From NCBI GenBank assembly GCA_016937135.1, contig JAFGWO010000143.1, positions 1-10,730 on the forward strand: a stretch of DNA of 10,730 bases. The letters run 5' to 3'. Below are positions 1 through 6,828 of this stretch, one piece after another. The DNA is from Pseudomonadota bacterium. Lineage in GTDB: Bacteria; BMS3Abin14. The position numbers and the translations under genes were made by a program. The stretch's first letter is position 1; each line of letters begins with the position of its first letter. A model generated the notes under the pieces. It was not told the origin of the DNA. It did not search any database and saw only the letters and a program-made list of their open reading frames with translations.

Positions 1-1035
1 GACGACCAGATCCTCGAGATATCCCGCGCCAGGGTGGAAGGGATCGATCCCTCCCGCCTCGTCGCCGGAAGGGACTATCAGATCCTCCTTCAGGAGGACC
101 GCATCGTCGAATATCGTTATGAACCAGACCAGGAGAAAATTGTTCGCGTGGTATTCGAGGAAGAAGGCCCTCCCTCTATCCTCATCGAACCCATCCCCTA
201 CCGGATCCAGAGCGTCACGCTTTCGGGCGCCATCGAGGACTCCCTTTTCGGGGCAGTGGATGCCATCGGGGAAAATCCGGCCCTGGCCCTGAACCTTGCC
301 GACATCTTCGCCTGGCAGGTGGATTTTTTCCGCGATCTGAGAAAGGGCGATTCCTTTGTTGTCGTGGTCGACAAATATTACCGGGATGATGCATTCGTCC
401 GCTATGGCGCCATCCACGCCGCCCGGTTCGTCAACGGGGACAGGCCGTATCTGGCTTTTCAATACCGGATGGAAAACGGGAATACGGACTATTTCGACGA
501 GACCGGGGCGAGCCTCCGGAAGCAGTTTCTCAAGGTCCCCCTGCGGTTCAACCGGATCTCTTCCGGATATACGAGCCGCCGGCTTCACCCTGTCACGGGA
601 AAAGTGACCCCCCATTACGGAATCGATTACGCGGCCCCGACGGGAACCCCCATCATGGCTATCGGCGACGGCAAGGTGATCGTGAAGAAGTACGATGCCG
701 TAAACGGCTACTGGCTGAAACTCCGCCACAACTCAGTCTACTCCTCAGCCTACTGCCATCTCAACGGCTTCGCCAAGGGGATCAAGGTCGGCTCAACGGT
801 GCGTCAGGGCCAGGTTATCGCCTACGTCGGGAAATCCGGCCGGGCAACCGGACCCCATCTCCACTTCGCCATGTACAAGAACGGGCATTACGTCAACCCC
901 AAGACCGTGAAAGTCCCCCAGGCTACCAGTGTGCCCGCGGATGAAAAGGAAGCCTTCCTGGCCAAGGTTGAGGCATTCTCCACCCTCCTTTCACCGGACG
1001 CCCCTGTCCGGGAGGCCCAGCGCCAAGATCGGTAA
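1..1035 (+). CDS. M23 family murein endopeptidase, MepM/Csd3-like (5' end outside window)
   Basis: Zinc metallopeptidase predicted to cut peptide cross-links of peptidoglycan in the periplasm. The reading frame is open from base 1, so the true start and any signal peptide or membrane anchor lie upstream; an internal GTG at 34 is unlikely to be the start. Counting from base 1, residues about 10-60 resemble the LysM/OapA-like domain of this family. Residues about 70-185 match the Csd3-type middle domain (ADIFAWQVDF, LRKGDSF). Residues about 190-305 are the lysostaphin-type catalytic domain. It shows the HxxxD zinc motif in HYGIDYAAP (H205, D209), a YCHLNGF strand, and the HLHF motif (H286, H288), so the active site looks intact. 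A short polar tail follows. The stop lies 2 bp before the next start, suggesting cotranscription and coupled translation. Family assignment is strong; exact bond specificity and lipoprotein or transmembrane anchoring cannot be judged here. Confidence 0.93.
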   Translation, partial: DDQILEISRARVEGIDPSRLVAGRDYQILLQEDRIVEYRYEPDQEKIVRVVFEEEGPPSILIEPIPYRIQSVTLSGAIEDSLFGAVDAIGENPALALNLADIFAWQVDFFRDLRKGDSFVVVVDKYYRDDAFVRYGAIHAARFVNGDRPYLAFQYRMENGNTDYFDETGASLRKQFLKVPLRFNRISSGYTSRRLHPVTGKVTPHYGIDYAAPTGTPIMAIGDGKVIVKKYDAVNGYWLKLRHNSVYSSAYCHLNGFAKGIKVGSTVRQGQVIAYVGKSGRATGPHLHFAMYKNGHYVNPKTVKVPQATSVPADEKEAFLAKVEAFSTLLSPDAPVREAQRQDR

Positions 1036-1037
1036 CC

Positions 1038-3830
1038 ATGTCCTATATCGAAGAGATCCTCTCCTTCGACAAGGAAAACCTCCTTGATATCCTTCATTGC
1101 ATGGTGAGGGAAATCCAGCGCGTGACCCTGGCTGAGGATGCCAGGGTCTACCTGGAGGATATGCGGGAAGGGGCCCTGATCTGCATGTACACCCCCGAAG
1201 GGGAGCTGGAAAGAAGGGGGGCCCGGGTTTCCATCCAGCACAGGGAAAACCCCCTTGTTCGATGCTTCCTGGAATCCCTGACCTTGACCGGGGTGGTCCC
1301 GCACGTAAAGGATGACCCCCTCCACGCCGCATGGTACGCGGAAAAAAGCATAAAAAAGTCAGATCTGTTTCCCATCATTGAGGGCAGCCACCCTATCGGG
1401 GTCCTGGCCCTGGATTTTTCGGAGAGGAACGAGCTGCACCTCGGGACCGGCCAGAGGGAACAGGTCCGGGGTGTTCTGGACCGGGCCATGCCTGTCCTGT
1501 CCAAAGCCCACCGCTTCAACCTGCGGACCACATTGAACCGCCATCTGGACCGCATGAGGAAGCGGGAAACCGCAAGAGCCCTTTTAAAGGGGGCCTTCGA
1601 GCTCGATCCCGCCTTCGATCTGGTTTCCGCCCTCGTCTCCGCCCAGTCCCCGGTTCCGGCAGCCCTGAAGGAAAAGAGGGGCGGCTATATGGAAGTCCTG
1701 GCGGCCGTCACAAAGGATCCATCCGACCTCCCTATCTATGAGACCCTAGAAAGGATCAGTCTTCTGGAAGGAAAGAGCCTTCTGGCCCGGCTGGTCATGC
1801 AGAAGGACGGGGAAACCCTGCCCCGGCCTGGGTCCCCCAGGCTTCTTTTCTTCGAAGATCTCCTTTCCGAGAATTTCGAGAGGCGGGAGGTTTTCAACAG
1901 GCTGGCCGTCCGGACCCTCCTCATGATCCCGGTGAGGAACGAGGGGGGACAGGTGGCGTGCGTCGTCAACTATTTCACCAAGAAACCCCACCATTTTTCG
2001 GATCATGAGTTAAACCTCCTGGTGAGCCATGCGGAGGCCGTGGGAGAAGGGCTTCGAAACGCCGGGAGCGAGCACTTCGAGATCAGGGTGCTGGCCGAGA
2101 TCGAGGAGCTTCTCGCGCAGGATGATCCCCTACCCGATTTTCTGAGCAAGGTGGTGGCAAAAGGGGTGGAACTGGTGGGCGCTGACGGAGGATCCATTGC
2201 CCTGGTCCGTGAACGCGGCCGGGAACGCTGGCTCGTCGTCGAGGAACCCGGCGGACGCCTGGTGGGCGCCAAATCCAGGGACCTGCGCAAATCCATCATT
2301 CCAGAACTTCGGGTGGGGGGGGAAGAACTCCCCAGGGAACAGAGATCCCTGACGGGATACGTCGCCCACACTGCCAGACCCTGCCTTTGCCAGGACACGG
2401 AAGCGGAATCCCTTCGGGCTGGCTTTTTCCGGAACCTTGGAAAGGATTTCCACTCCGGACTCGCCGTCCCCATCCTTGTCGGCGACAACGTCATCGGCGT
2501 GATCAACCTGGACAGTTCTGCAAAGAATTTCTTCACCCTTGAACATCAGCGGATCATCCTTCTTATTTCCAGGCTCATCGCCACAAGGATCGCGGACCAC
2601 ACCAAGATTTCCGAGCTCCAGCAGAAGGTCGAGAGGATGCGAAAGGAGGTGTCCTACAAGGACCCCGAAGTCCGATCCTACCTCCTGGGCAACATCATCG
2701 GGCAAAGCGAAGCCTCCCGGCGCCTTGTAGACCGAATCAGCCGTCTGACCCCTGCCCTCACCAACCGGCTGCTCAACTGGAACCAGGGAAGGGAAAGGGA
2801 GCTTGAGCTTGGCCTGCCGACTTTGCTGATCACGGGGAAAACCGGATCGGGAAAAGAGTTCGTCTTCAACAACGTCTACAACCTCATTAACGAGAGCTTT
2901 CAGGCCCGGGGGGGGACGGGGGGGGAGCTTCCCATCCGGAAGACCAACATCGCCGCTTTCAGCGGTGAACTGACCTATACGGAGCTTTTCGGCCATCGAA
3001 AAGGGGCTTATACGGGCGCCCACGCCGACAGGACGGGGATCCTCGAGGAAGCCGACGGGGGGATCGTTTTTTTAGACGAGATCGGCGATGCGGATATGAA
3101 AACACAGGTTCAGCTCCTGCGTTTTCTGGATACGGGGGAATTCTCACGGCTCGGGGAAACGAAAATCCGGCGAAGCCGGGTCATCCTCGTGGCCGCCACC
3201 AACAGGGACCTTTCCCTTGAGATTCGCAGCGGCTCCTTCCGGGAGGACCTTTTCCACCGCCTGAGCGAAATGACATTGAAAGTGCCCTCCCTGAAGGAAC
3301 GCAGGGAGGACATCCCCGACCTTGCGAGGCATTTTCTGGGGCGCCTCCACGCCAGGTACGCCATGACCCAGGATCCACCGAAGCTAACGCCGGAGGCCGC
3401 CAACTTCCTGACGGGCATAAGCTACCCGGGCAACATCCGCCAGCTGGTTTCCATCCTCCAGGGGGCTCTTTTTGAGAGCGACAGCGGGGAGATCGGCGTT
3501 GAGGAGATCAGAAAATCCCTTGAGGTGAGCGCCGGATCCGAGGAAACAGGCAGTCTGGAAAACCCGAGGGACCTTTACGATTTCATCCGGCAAGGGGAAG
3601 GCAATTTCTGGGACACGATCCACCTCCCCTTTATGGAGCGGGACATAACCCGCGGCACGGTCCTGGAGATCTACCGGATGGCCCTGGAAGAAGGGGGCGG
3701 AGTCCGGGAGGCCGCAAAGCTCCTCAAAGCCCTCCCCGGGGAGGAAGGGGATCCACAGGCCGAGCTCACCCGGTTCCGGAATTTCATGTACAAAACGGTC
3801 GGGTTGGGAAGGAAAGCCGCCCGGGATTAA
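1038..3830 (+). CDS. Sigma-54-type AAA+ transcriptional activator with repeated GAF sensor modules
   Basis: Predicted cytoplasmic bacterial enhancer-binding protein of 930 residues. About 540 N-terminal residues look like three GAF-like modules (roughly 15-160, 185-345 and 355-535; the third is clearest, ending GDNVIGVINLDSS). A short coiled-coil linker (KISELQQKVERMRKEV) follows. The AAA+ domain starts near IIGQSEAS (553). It has Walker A GKTGSGKE (600-607), the sigma-54 contact loop as GAYTGA (656-661) in place of GAFTGA, Walker B IVFLDEIGD (D680, E681), AATNRDL, the arginine-rich FREDLFHRL and sensor II YPGNIRQL. Extra residues sit before Walker A and after the Walker A helix (ARGGTGGE). 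The C-terminus (about 860-925) is only faintly Fis-like, so DNA binding is uncertain. No response-regulator receiver domain is seen. Three runs of eight G occur in the gene. No convincing sigma-54 promoter was found nearby, so its targets are unknown. It starts 2 bp after the M23 gene with no good ribosome site of its own. Confidence 0.9.
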   Translation: MSYIEEILSFDKENLLDILHCMVREIQRVTLAEDARVYLEDMREGALICMYTPEGELERRGARVSIQHRENPLVRCFLESLTLTGVVPHVKDDPLHAAWYAEKSIKKSDLFPIIEGSHPIGVLALDFSERNELHLGTGQREQVRGVLDRAMPVLSKAHRFNLRTTLNRHLDRMRKRETARALLKGAFELDPAFDLVSALVSAQSPVPAALKEKRGGYMEVLAAVTKDPSDLPIYETLERISLLEGKSLLARLVMQKDGETLPRPGSPRLLFFEDLLSENFERREVFNRLAVRTLLMIPVRNEGGQVACVVNYFTKKPHHFSDHELNLLVSHAEAVGEGLRNAGSEHFEIRVLAEIEELLAQDDPLPDFLSKVVAKGVELVGADGGSIALVRERGRERWLVVEEPGGRLVGAKSRDLRKSIIPELRVGGEELPREQRSLTGYVAHTARPCLCQDTEAESLRAGFFRNLGKDFHSGLAVPILVGDNVIGVINLDSSAKNFFTLEHQRIILLISRLIATRIADHTKISELQQKVERMRKEVSYKDPEVRSYLLGNIIGQSEASRRLVDRISRLTPALTNRLLNWNQGRERELELGLPTLLITGKTGSGKEFVFNNVYNLINESFQARGGTGGELPIRKTNIAAFSGELTYTELFGHRKGAYTGAHADRTGILEEADGGIVFLDEIGDADMKTQVQLLRFLDTGEFSRLGETKIRRSRVILVAATNRDLSLEIRSGSFREDLFHRLSEMTLKVPSLKERREDIPDLARHFLGRLHARYAMTQDPPKLTPEAANFLTGISYPGNIRQLVSILQGALFESDSGEIGVEEIRKSLEVSAGSEETGSLENPRDLYDFIRQGEGNFWDTIHLPFMERDITRGTVLEIYRMALEEGGGVREAAKLLKALPGEEGDPQAELTRFRNFMYKTVGLGRKAARD

Positions 3831-3878
3831 TTCCGCTTACCGGATCGGACGCCTTTATTCATGAGAAGGAAAAACAAC

Positions 3879-4367
3879 ATGTTCGCCTCGACTGTCGTCT
3901 TCGCCGTCCTTTCGGCGGTGCTCCTTTACGTGGGCTATTCCAGGGGGAAGGGAGAACACATTGCCGGCCTTAAGGCCGCCTTCACCATCCTCTGGCAGAT
4001 CCTCCCCATGCTGATCCTTGCCTTTATCGTTGCCGGGATGATCCAGGTCCTCATCCCCAGGGAGCTCATCGCCCGGTGGATCGGGGAGGAGTCGGGGATA
4101 AGGGGCATCCTGGTAGGGAGTCTGGCGGGCGGGATGACCCCCGGAGGGCCCTACGTGAGTCTCCCGCTTGTGGCTGGTTTTCTCAGCGCCGGAGCCAGCC
4201 TCGGAACAATGGTCTCCTACGTGACTGGATGGTCCGTTTACGCTGTCGCGAGGCTTCCCCTGGAAGTCGGAATCCTGGGATGGCGATTCACTCTCGTCAG
4301 ATTAGCGTGCACCTTCTTCGTTCCGCCCCTCGCTGGGTTCCTGGCGCACGTGATCTTCAGAAAATAG
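3879..4367 (+). CDS. Half-size permease, DUF318/ArsP-like integral membrane protein
   Basis: A 162-residue, very hydrophobic inner-membrane protein. Predicted membrane segments lie at about 2-20, 33-53, 70-95, 98-118 and 137-160. The central signature GGMTPGGPYVSLPLVAGFLSAGAS, followed by a conserved R-x-P-x-E (ARLPLEVGILGWRF), resembles one repeat of the DUF318/YraQ/ArsP permease superfamily. Full-length members carry two such halves in about 300 or more residues, so this protein probably works as a homodimer or with a partner (inference). The Cys-containing loop known from ArsP proteins is absent, and the substrate is unknown. I chose the ATG at 3879 because GAGAAGGA lies 8 bases before it; the upstream in-frame ATG at 3861 has no ribosome site and would add only six charged or polar residues. 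It lies 48 bp after the regulator on the same strand, so it may be cotranscribed. Confidence 0.75.
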   Translation: MFASTVVFAVLSAVLLYVGYSRGKGEHIAGLKAAFTILWQILPMLILAFIVAGMIQVLIPRELIARWIGEESGIRGILVGSLAGGMTPGGPYVSLPLVAGFLSAGASLGTMVSYVTGWSVYAVARLPLEVGILGWRFTLVRLACTFFVPPLAGFLAHVIFRK

Positions 4368-4380
4368 GAATACAGTCTAG

Positions 4381-4421
4381 AGTTCAGAGGGACAGTTCAG
4401 TGTTCAGAGATAAGAGTTCAG
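4381..4421 (+). repeat. AGTTCAG heptamer cluster, left arm
   Basis: Three exact copies of AGTTCAG (4381-4387, 4394-4400, 4415-4421) and one near copy TGTTCAG (4401-4407) follow the permease stop. The same heptamer, in reverse complement, closes the gap at 4580-4632. The two clusters act like inverted arms around about 160 bp of non-coding DNA. Confidence 0.7.
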
Positions 4422-4579
4422 AGAATCAGTAGCCCTTGCCTGGGGAAGGGTGTCAAAGACACAAAAATGGAAAAAATTTGAGTTAAATTGACGGGTTGCC
4501 CCGCTTATCCTGTGGGGCGTCATATAATGACCCCCCCATTTGATGAATCTTGCCGGGTTTCTTTCCCTGTCTTAACTTG
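4422..4579. other. Non-coding segment between inverted heptamer clusters
   Basis: This segment lies between two converging genes and holds no credible reading frame. Small palindromes are visible: GTGTC-AAA-GACAC at 4450-4462, a 7-bp GC-rich stem (one G-T pair) with a TTATCCT loop at 4498-4518, and GTCAT-ATA-ATGAC at 4519-4531 that contains TATAAT at 4523-4528. No -35 element sits at a proper distance from that TATAAT; the nearest TTGACG is at 4488. It could be the core of a miniature mobile element or a small RNA. No terminator with a T-run is seen for either flanking gene. Confidence 0.4.
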
Positions 4580-4632
4580 CTGAACTCAGAGCCGGCCGCC
4601 CCCTCTGGACTCTGGACCCTGAACTCTGAACT
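4580..4632 (-). repeat. CTGAACT/TCTGGAC heptamer cluster, right arm
   Basis: CTGAACT occurs at 4580-4586, 4619-4625 and 4626-4632, and TCTGGAC at 4604-4610 and 4611-4617. These are the reverse complements of AGTTCAG and GTCCAGA, so both variants of the AGTYCAG heptamer occur side by side. The cluster ends just before the stop codon of the DUF3467 gene. Confidence 0.7.
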
Positions 4633-4639
4633 GTTTTTC

Positions 4640-4927
4640 TCAGTTCACCGGCCCTGAAAAGTCGCCCTTCCCAGCCGGAAGGCTGATTTTCCCGTAGGCG
4701 TCTTCATACTTCTCGATGTTGTCCAGGAGAGCCCGGGCAATCTGCTTGGCCTGCCCTGGAGAGACGATGATTCGCGACACGACCTTTTTCCGGTCCCCCG
4801 GGAGGAGCATCAGGAAATCCATGATGAATTCGGAAAAAGAGTGCATGATGGTGGCCGCATTGGCATACCGGCCGTTTTCGACCGCAGGGTCGACGTGGAT
4901 AACAGAGGTTTTCTTTTCTTCGGTCAT
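4640..4927 (-). CDS. DUF3467 family small protein
   Basis: A 95-residue soluble protein matching DUF3467. The core RYANAATIMHSFSEFIMDF, then LLPGDRKKVVSRIIVSP and an amphipathic helix (QAKQIARALLDNIEKYED), spans nearly the full length, as in the family. The function of DUF3467 is not known to me. Its size, single compact domain and lack of signal peptide or membrane segment suggest a cytoplasmic accessory protein. I chose the ATG at 4927 because GGGAG (4935-4939) lies 7 bases upstream and the family match begins soon after. A longer frame reaching 5017 adds 30 residues that overlap the predicted promoter and have no ribosome site. It converges on the permease gene and diverges from the methyltransferase gene, so it is probably monocistronic. 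Confidence 0.85.
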   Translation of the reverse strand: MTEEKKTSVIHVDPAVENGRYANAATIMHSFSEFIMDFLMLLPGDRKKVVSRIIVSPGQAKQIARALLDNIEKYEDAYGKISLPAGKGDFSGPVN

Positions 4928-4961
4928 GGCATTTCTCCCGTGCGCAAAGAGTTTATTATCC

Positions 4962-4992
4962 TTTATACCAAGGCCCGGGACCCCATGTCCAA
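4962..4992 (-). promoter_or_regulatory. Probable sigma-70 promoter of the DUF3467 gene
   Basis: On the minus strand, TTGGAC (4987-4992) and TATAAA (4962-4967) are separated by 19 bp. The -10 is preceded by TGG, giving an extended -10 that can tolerate the long spacer. Transcription would begin about 28 bases before the ATG at 4927. This rests on motif inspection only. Confidence 0.45.
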
Positions 4993-5065
4993 GGGAGAGA
5001 GCGGGAAAGACAAACATGGGCTCGTATGGGGGTATGCCTGCCGCAAGGCGGGGGCGGCATTAAAA

Positions 5066-5139
5066 TTGATGGCCTCACAAAATATCATCAACGCGCCACG
5101 TGCGGGGCGCCCGGATCGGACTTTTGGCGACCCTATCAA
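5066..5139. repeat. Palindromic intergenic element, copy A (diverged left half)
   Basis: The ends are imperfect inverted repeats: TTGATGGCCTC (5066-5076) and GACCCTATCAA (5129-5139). The right half carries the shared 11-base core CCGGATCGGAC (5111-5121) followed by TTTTGGCGACCCTATCAA, closely matching the copies at 5364-5395 and 6829-6860. The left half has diverged. Confidence 0.6.
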
Positions 5140-5183
5140 ACGCTGGAAGATAAACGAGAAACAAGGCAGGATCTGAATTTACA

Positions 5184-5293
5184 GGGATAAAGGGGATTAA
5201 GGGGATAAAAGCGGAAGGAAAAGGGGAGAACACAAGAGCAACTCTGTATTCCGGGTTTGGGTTTTCCCATCCCTTCCATCCCCTCCATCCCTG
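5184..5293. repeat. Opposed 9-bp tandem repeat clusters
   Basis: Three nonamers, GGGATAAAG, GGGATTAAG and GGGATAAAA, run head to tail at 5184-5210. Three more, CCATCCCTT, CCATCCCCT and CCATCCCTG, run at 5267-5293. The second set is roughly the reverse complement of the first (shared GGGAT core), so the clusters face each other across 56 bp. The outer edges are ACAGGGAT and ATCCCTGT. This repeats the opposed-cluster layout of 4381-4632 with a different unit. Confidence 0.6.
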
Positions 5294-5322
5294 TTAAAAT
5301 TAAAGATCTAATCGGCAAAGAG

Positions 5323-5350
5323 GAAAGGGGAAACCATGCTTTTCCCTTTC
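5323..5350 (+). repeat. Hairpin in the methyltransferase leader
   Basis: GAAAGGGGAAA (5323-5333) can pair with TTTTCCCTTTC (5340-5350) across a 6-base loop, giving an 11-bp stem with one G-T pair. No T-run follows, so it is not a classic terminator. It lies about 90 bases before the chosen start of the methyltransferase gene. Confidence 0.5.
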
Positions 5351-5363
5351 TGGAAAGCGTTAA

Positions 5364-5395
5364 GTCCCGGATCGGACTTTTTGCGAGGTCATCAA
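5364..5395 (+). repeat. Palindromic element, half copy B
   Basis: The core CCGGATCGGAC (5367-5377) is followed by TTTTTGCGAGGTCATCAA, the same right half as the copies at 5110-5139 and 6829-6860. No matching left half is present. It lies in frame with the methyltransferase but upstream of its TRAM domain, which argues that this stretch is not coding. Confidence 0.65.
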
Positions 5396-5442
5396 AATCG
5401 AATCTTAAGCGGCAAAGACGGGATTATCGGGGAAACGGGAAG

Positions 5443-6723
5443 GTGGAAAGGGGAAAAGCGATCCGGATCGAGAAGCTCGTGGCGGGCGGCTTCGGACTGG
5501 GTTTTTCCGACGGCCCGGTCTTCATCCCCCTGACCGCCCCGGGGGACCTCGTTCTTTCCTCGAGCTTCCGGCGATCCAGAGGCGTCGCCTTCGCCGAGAT
5601 CGGACGGATCCTGGAAAAAGGCCCCGACAGGGTGGAACCGGCCTGCCCCTGGTTCGGGCAGTGCGGAGGATGCTCATGGATGCATCTGCCCTGCCCCGTG
5701 CAGCAGGAGTGGAAGGAAAGGATCGCCCTCGAAACCATCTCCCGCATCGGGAAACTCCGCGGGATTCCTTTCCAGCACTTTCATCCCTCCCCTCTTCCCA
5801 CCCGCTGCAGGTACCGGGCAAGGCTGCATTTCGAGGGAGGAAAAGCGGGGTTTTTCCGGAGGGGAACCAACAGCGTGGTCCAATGGAAATCCTGCCTCCT
5901 TTTACCCGAGGCCCTCGATCAGGCGATCGGGATTCTGCGCGGCCTTTTCCGCAATTCCCCGCCCCCTCATGGACTGGATTGGTGCGAGGCGGCCATGAGC
6001 CCCCTTTCCGGCGACCTGACATTTCACTGGTCTCTTAAAGGCGAAAAGACCCCCGGACACCCCCTGTTTTCCGAAATGATGGAACGGCTGGAAAACAGTC
6101 TTTCCGATCAGTCGCACAGCGTCGCCGGCCAGGTTCTCTCGACCCGGGCAGGGAGGATCATCGCCGAAACGGGAGGGCCTCTGACAATGGAGGTCTCCGG
6201 CTGCCGCCTCCTGGCCTCCCCCGGAACCTTTTTCCAGGTCAATCCCTTTGTGAACGCGATGCTGGTGGAAAGGGTCCTCGAAACCCTGAAAAAGAAAAGA
6301 GCTGCCAGTCTTCTCGACCTTTACTGCGGCAACGGAAATTTTGCCGTTCCGGCCGCCTTTTCGGGGATGAGGGTGGAAGGGGTGGAGGCCAATCGCCGGG
6401 CCGCTGCCGATGCCGTAAAAGCGGCTCCGAAGGGGTGCCGGATCCACAACGAGGATGTGGAGCGCTTCCTTGAAAAAGGATGCGGGGACTTTGATGCCGT
6501 GCTTCTCGATCCCCCGCGGACGGGTCTTCCCCAAAAAACTGCCGCAATCCTCGCAGAAGGGGGCCCTGAAACCCTTATCTACGTTTCCTGCGAACCCGCC
6601 ACCCTGGCGAGGGATTTATTTATCCTGTCGGGCGGGGGTTACCTTCTCGAGGAAGCTGAGCTTTTTGACATGTTTCCCCAGACCCCCCATGCCGAGATCC
6701 TGGCGGTGATGGGGAGGGGATAG
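5443..6723 (+). CDS. rlmD: 23S rRNA (uracil-C5)-methyltransferase, TrmA/RlmD family
   Basis: Cytoplasmic SAM-dependent enzyme that methylates C5 of a uridine in RNA, most likely 23S rRNA. An N-terminal TRAM domain (about 3-50, IRIEKLVAGGFGLGF) precedes the 4Fe-4S cysteines C68, C74 and C77 (CPWFGQCGGC) and a probable fourth, C151. The SAM site is DLYCGNGNFAVP, followed by GVEANRRA and LLDPPRTGL. The nucleophile is C383 in YVSCEPATLARDL, and HAE near the C-terminus matches the conserved H-x-E. All key residues are present and the length of 426 is usual. I chose the GTG at 5443, preceded by GGGGAAACGGGAAG. The frame stays open back to 5257 but there it translates repeat elements. The stop codon abuts the GTCCAGA repeats. 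Whether the target is U1939 (RlmD), U747 (RlmC) or both cannot be told from the sequence, so the symbol is tentative. Confidence 0.87.
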   Translation: MERGKAIRIEKLVAGGFGLGFSDGPVFIPLTAPGDLVLSSSFRRSRGVAFAEIGRILEKGPDRVEPACPWFGQCGGCSWMHLPCPVQQEWKERIALETISRIGKLRGIPFQHFHPSPLPTRCRYRARLHFEGGKAGFFRRGTNSVVQWKSCLLLPEALDQAIGILRGLFRNSPPPHGLDWCEAAMSPLSGDLTFHWSLKGEKTPGHPLFSEMMERLENSLSDQSHSVAGQVLSTRAGRIIAETGGPLTMEVSGCRLLASPGTFFQVNPFVNAMLVERVLETLKKKRAASLLDLYCGNGNFAVPAAFSGMRVEGVEANRRAAADAVKAAPKGCRIHNEDVERFLEKGCGDFDAVLLDPPRTGLPQKTAAILAEGGPETLIYVSCEPATLARDLFILSGGGYLLEEAELFDMFPQTPHAEILAVMGRG

Positions 6724-6750
6724 TCCAGAGTCCAGAGTCCAGAGTCCAGA
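6723..6750 (+). repeat. GTCCAGA heptamer tandem repeat
   Basis: Four perfect head-to-tail copies of the 7-mer GTCCAGA start at the last base of the methyltransferase stop codon. The same unit occurs in reverse complement at 4604-4617, and it differs by one base from the AGTTCAG unit of 4381-4421. Confidence 0.85.
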
Positions 6751-6767
6751 GGGAAAAAGACAATTCC

Positions 6768-6795
6768 GGATTGAGGATTGAAAATTGAGGATTGA
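6768..6795 (+). repeat. GGATTGA heptamer tandem repeat
   Basis: Four head-to-tail 7-mers: GGATTGA at 6768-6774, 6775-6781 and 6789-6795, and AAATTGA at 6782-6788. A reverse-orientation remnant (TCAATTC, 6889-6895) lies beyond the 50-bp palindrome, so the units appear to flank it. Confidence 0.75.
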
Positions 6796-6828
6796 GGACG
6801 CTCCTGGCGGTGCCTTTTATACTGGATC

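Noticed and set aside
2130..3023. Long minus-strand frame (297 codons) opposite the regulator
   Set aside because: It lies wholly inside a gene with clear GAF and AAA+ motifs, has no domain signature or ribosome site, and is a by-product of GC-rich codon use.
4488..4528. TTGACG/TATAAT promoter in the converging gap
   Set aside because: The spacer is 29 bp, far from the usual 16-19 bp, and no gene follows.
4528..4584. 18-codon plus-strand reading frame starting at the ATG of ATGACCCC
   Set aside because: It has no ribosome site and is too short and biased to support.
5902..6534. Minus-strand frame of 210 codons opposite the methyltransferase
   Set aside because: It overlaps the conserved SAM-binding region of a recognised enzyme and has no features of its own.
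6723..6795. CRISPR-like array
   Set aside because: Units are 7 bp and contiguous, with no spacers and no cas genes in the window.
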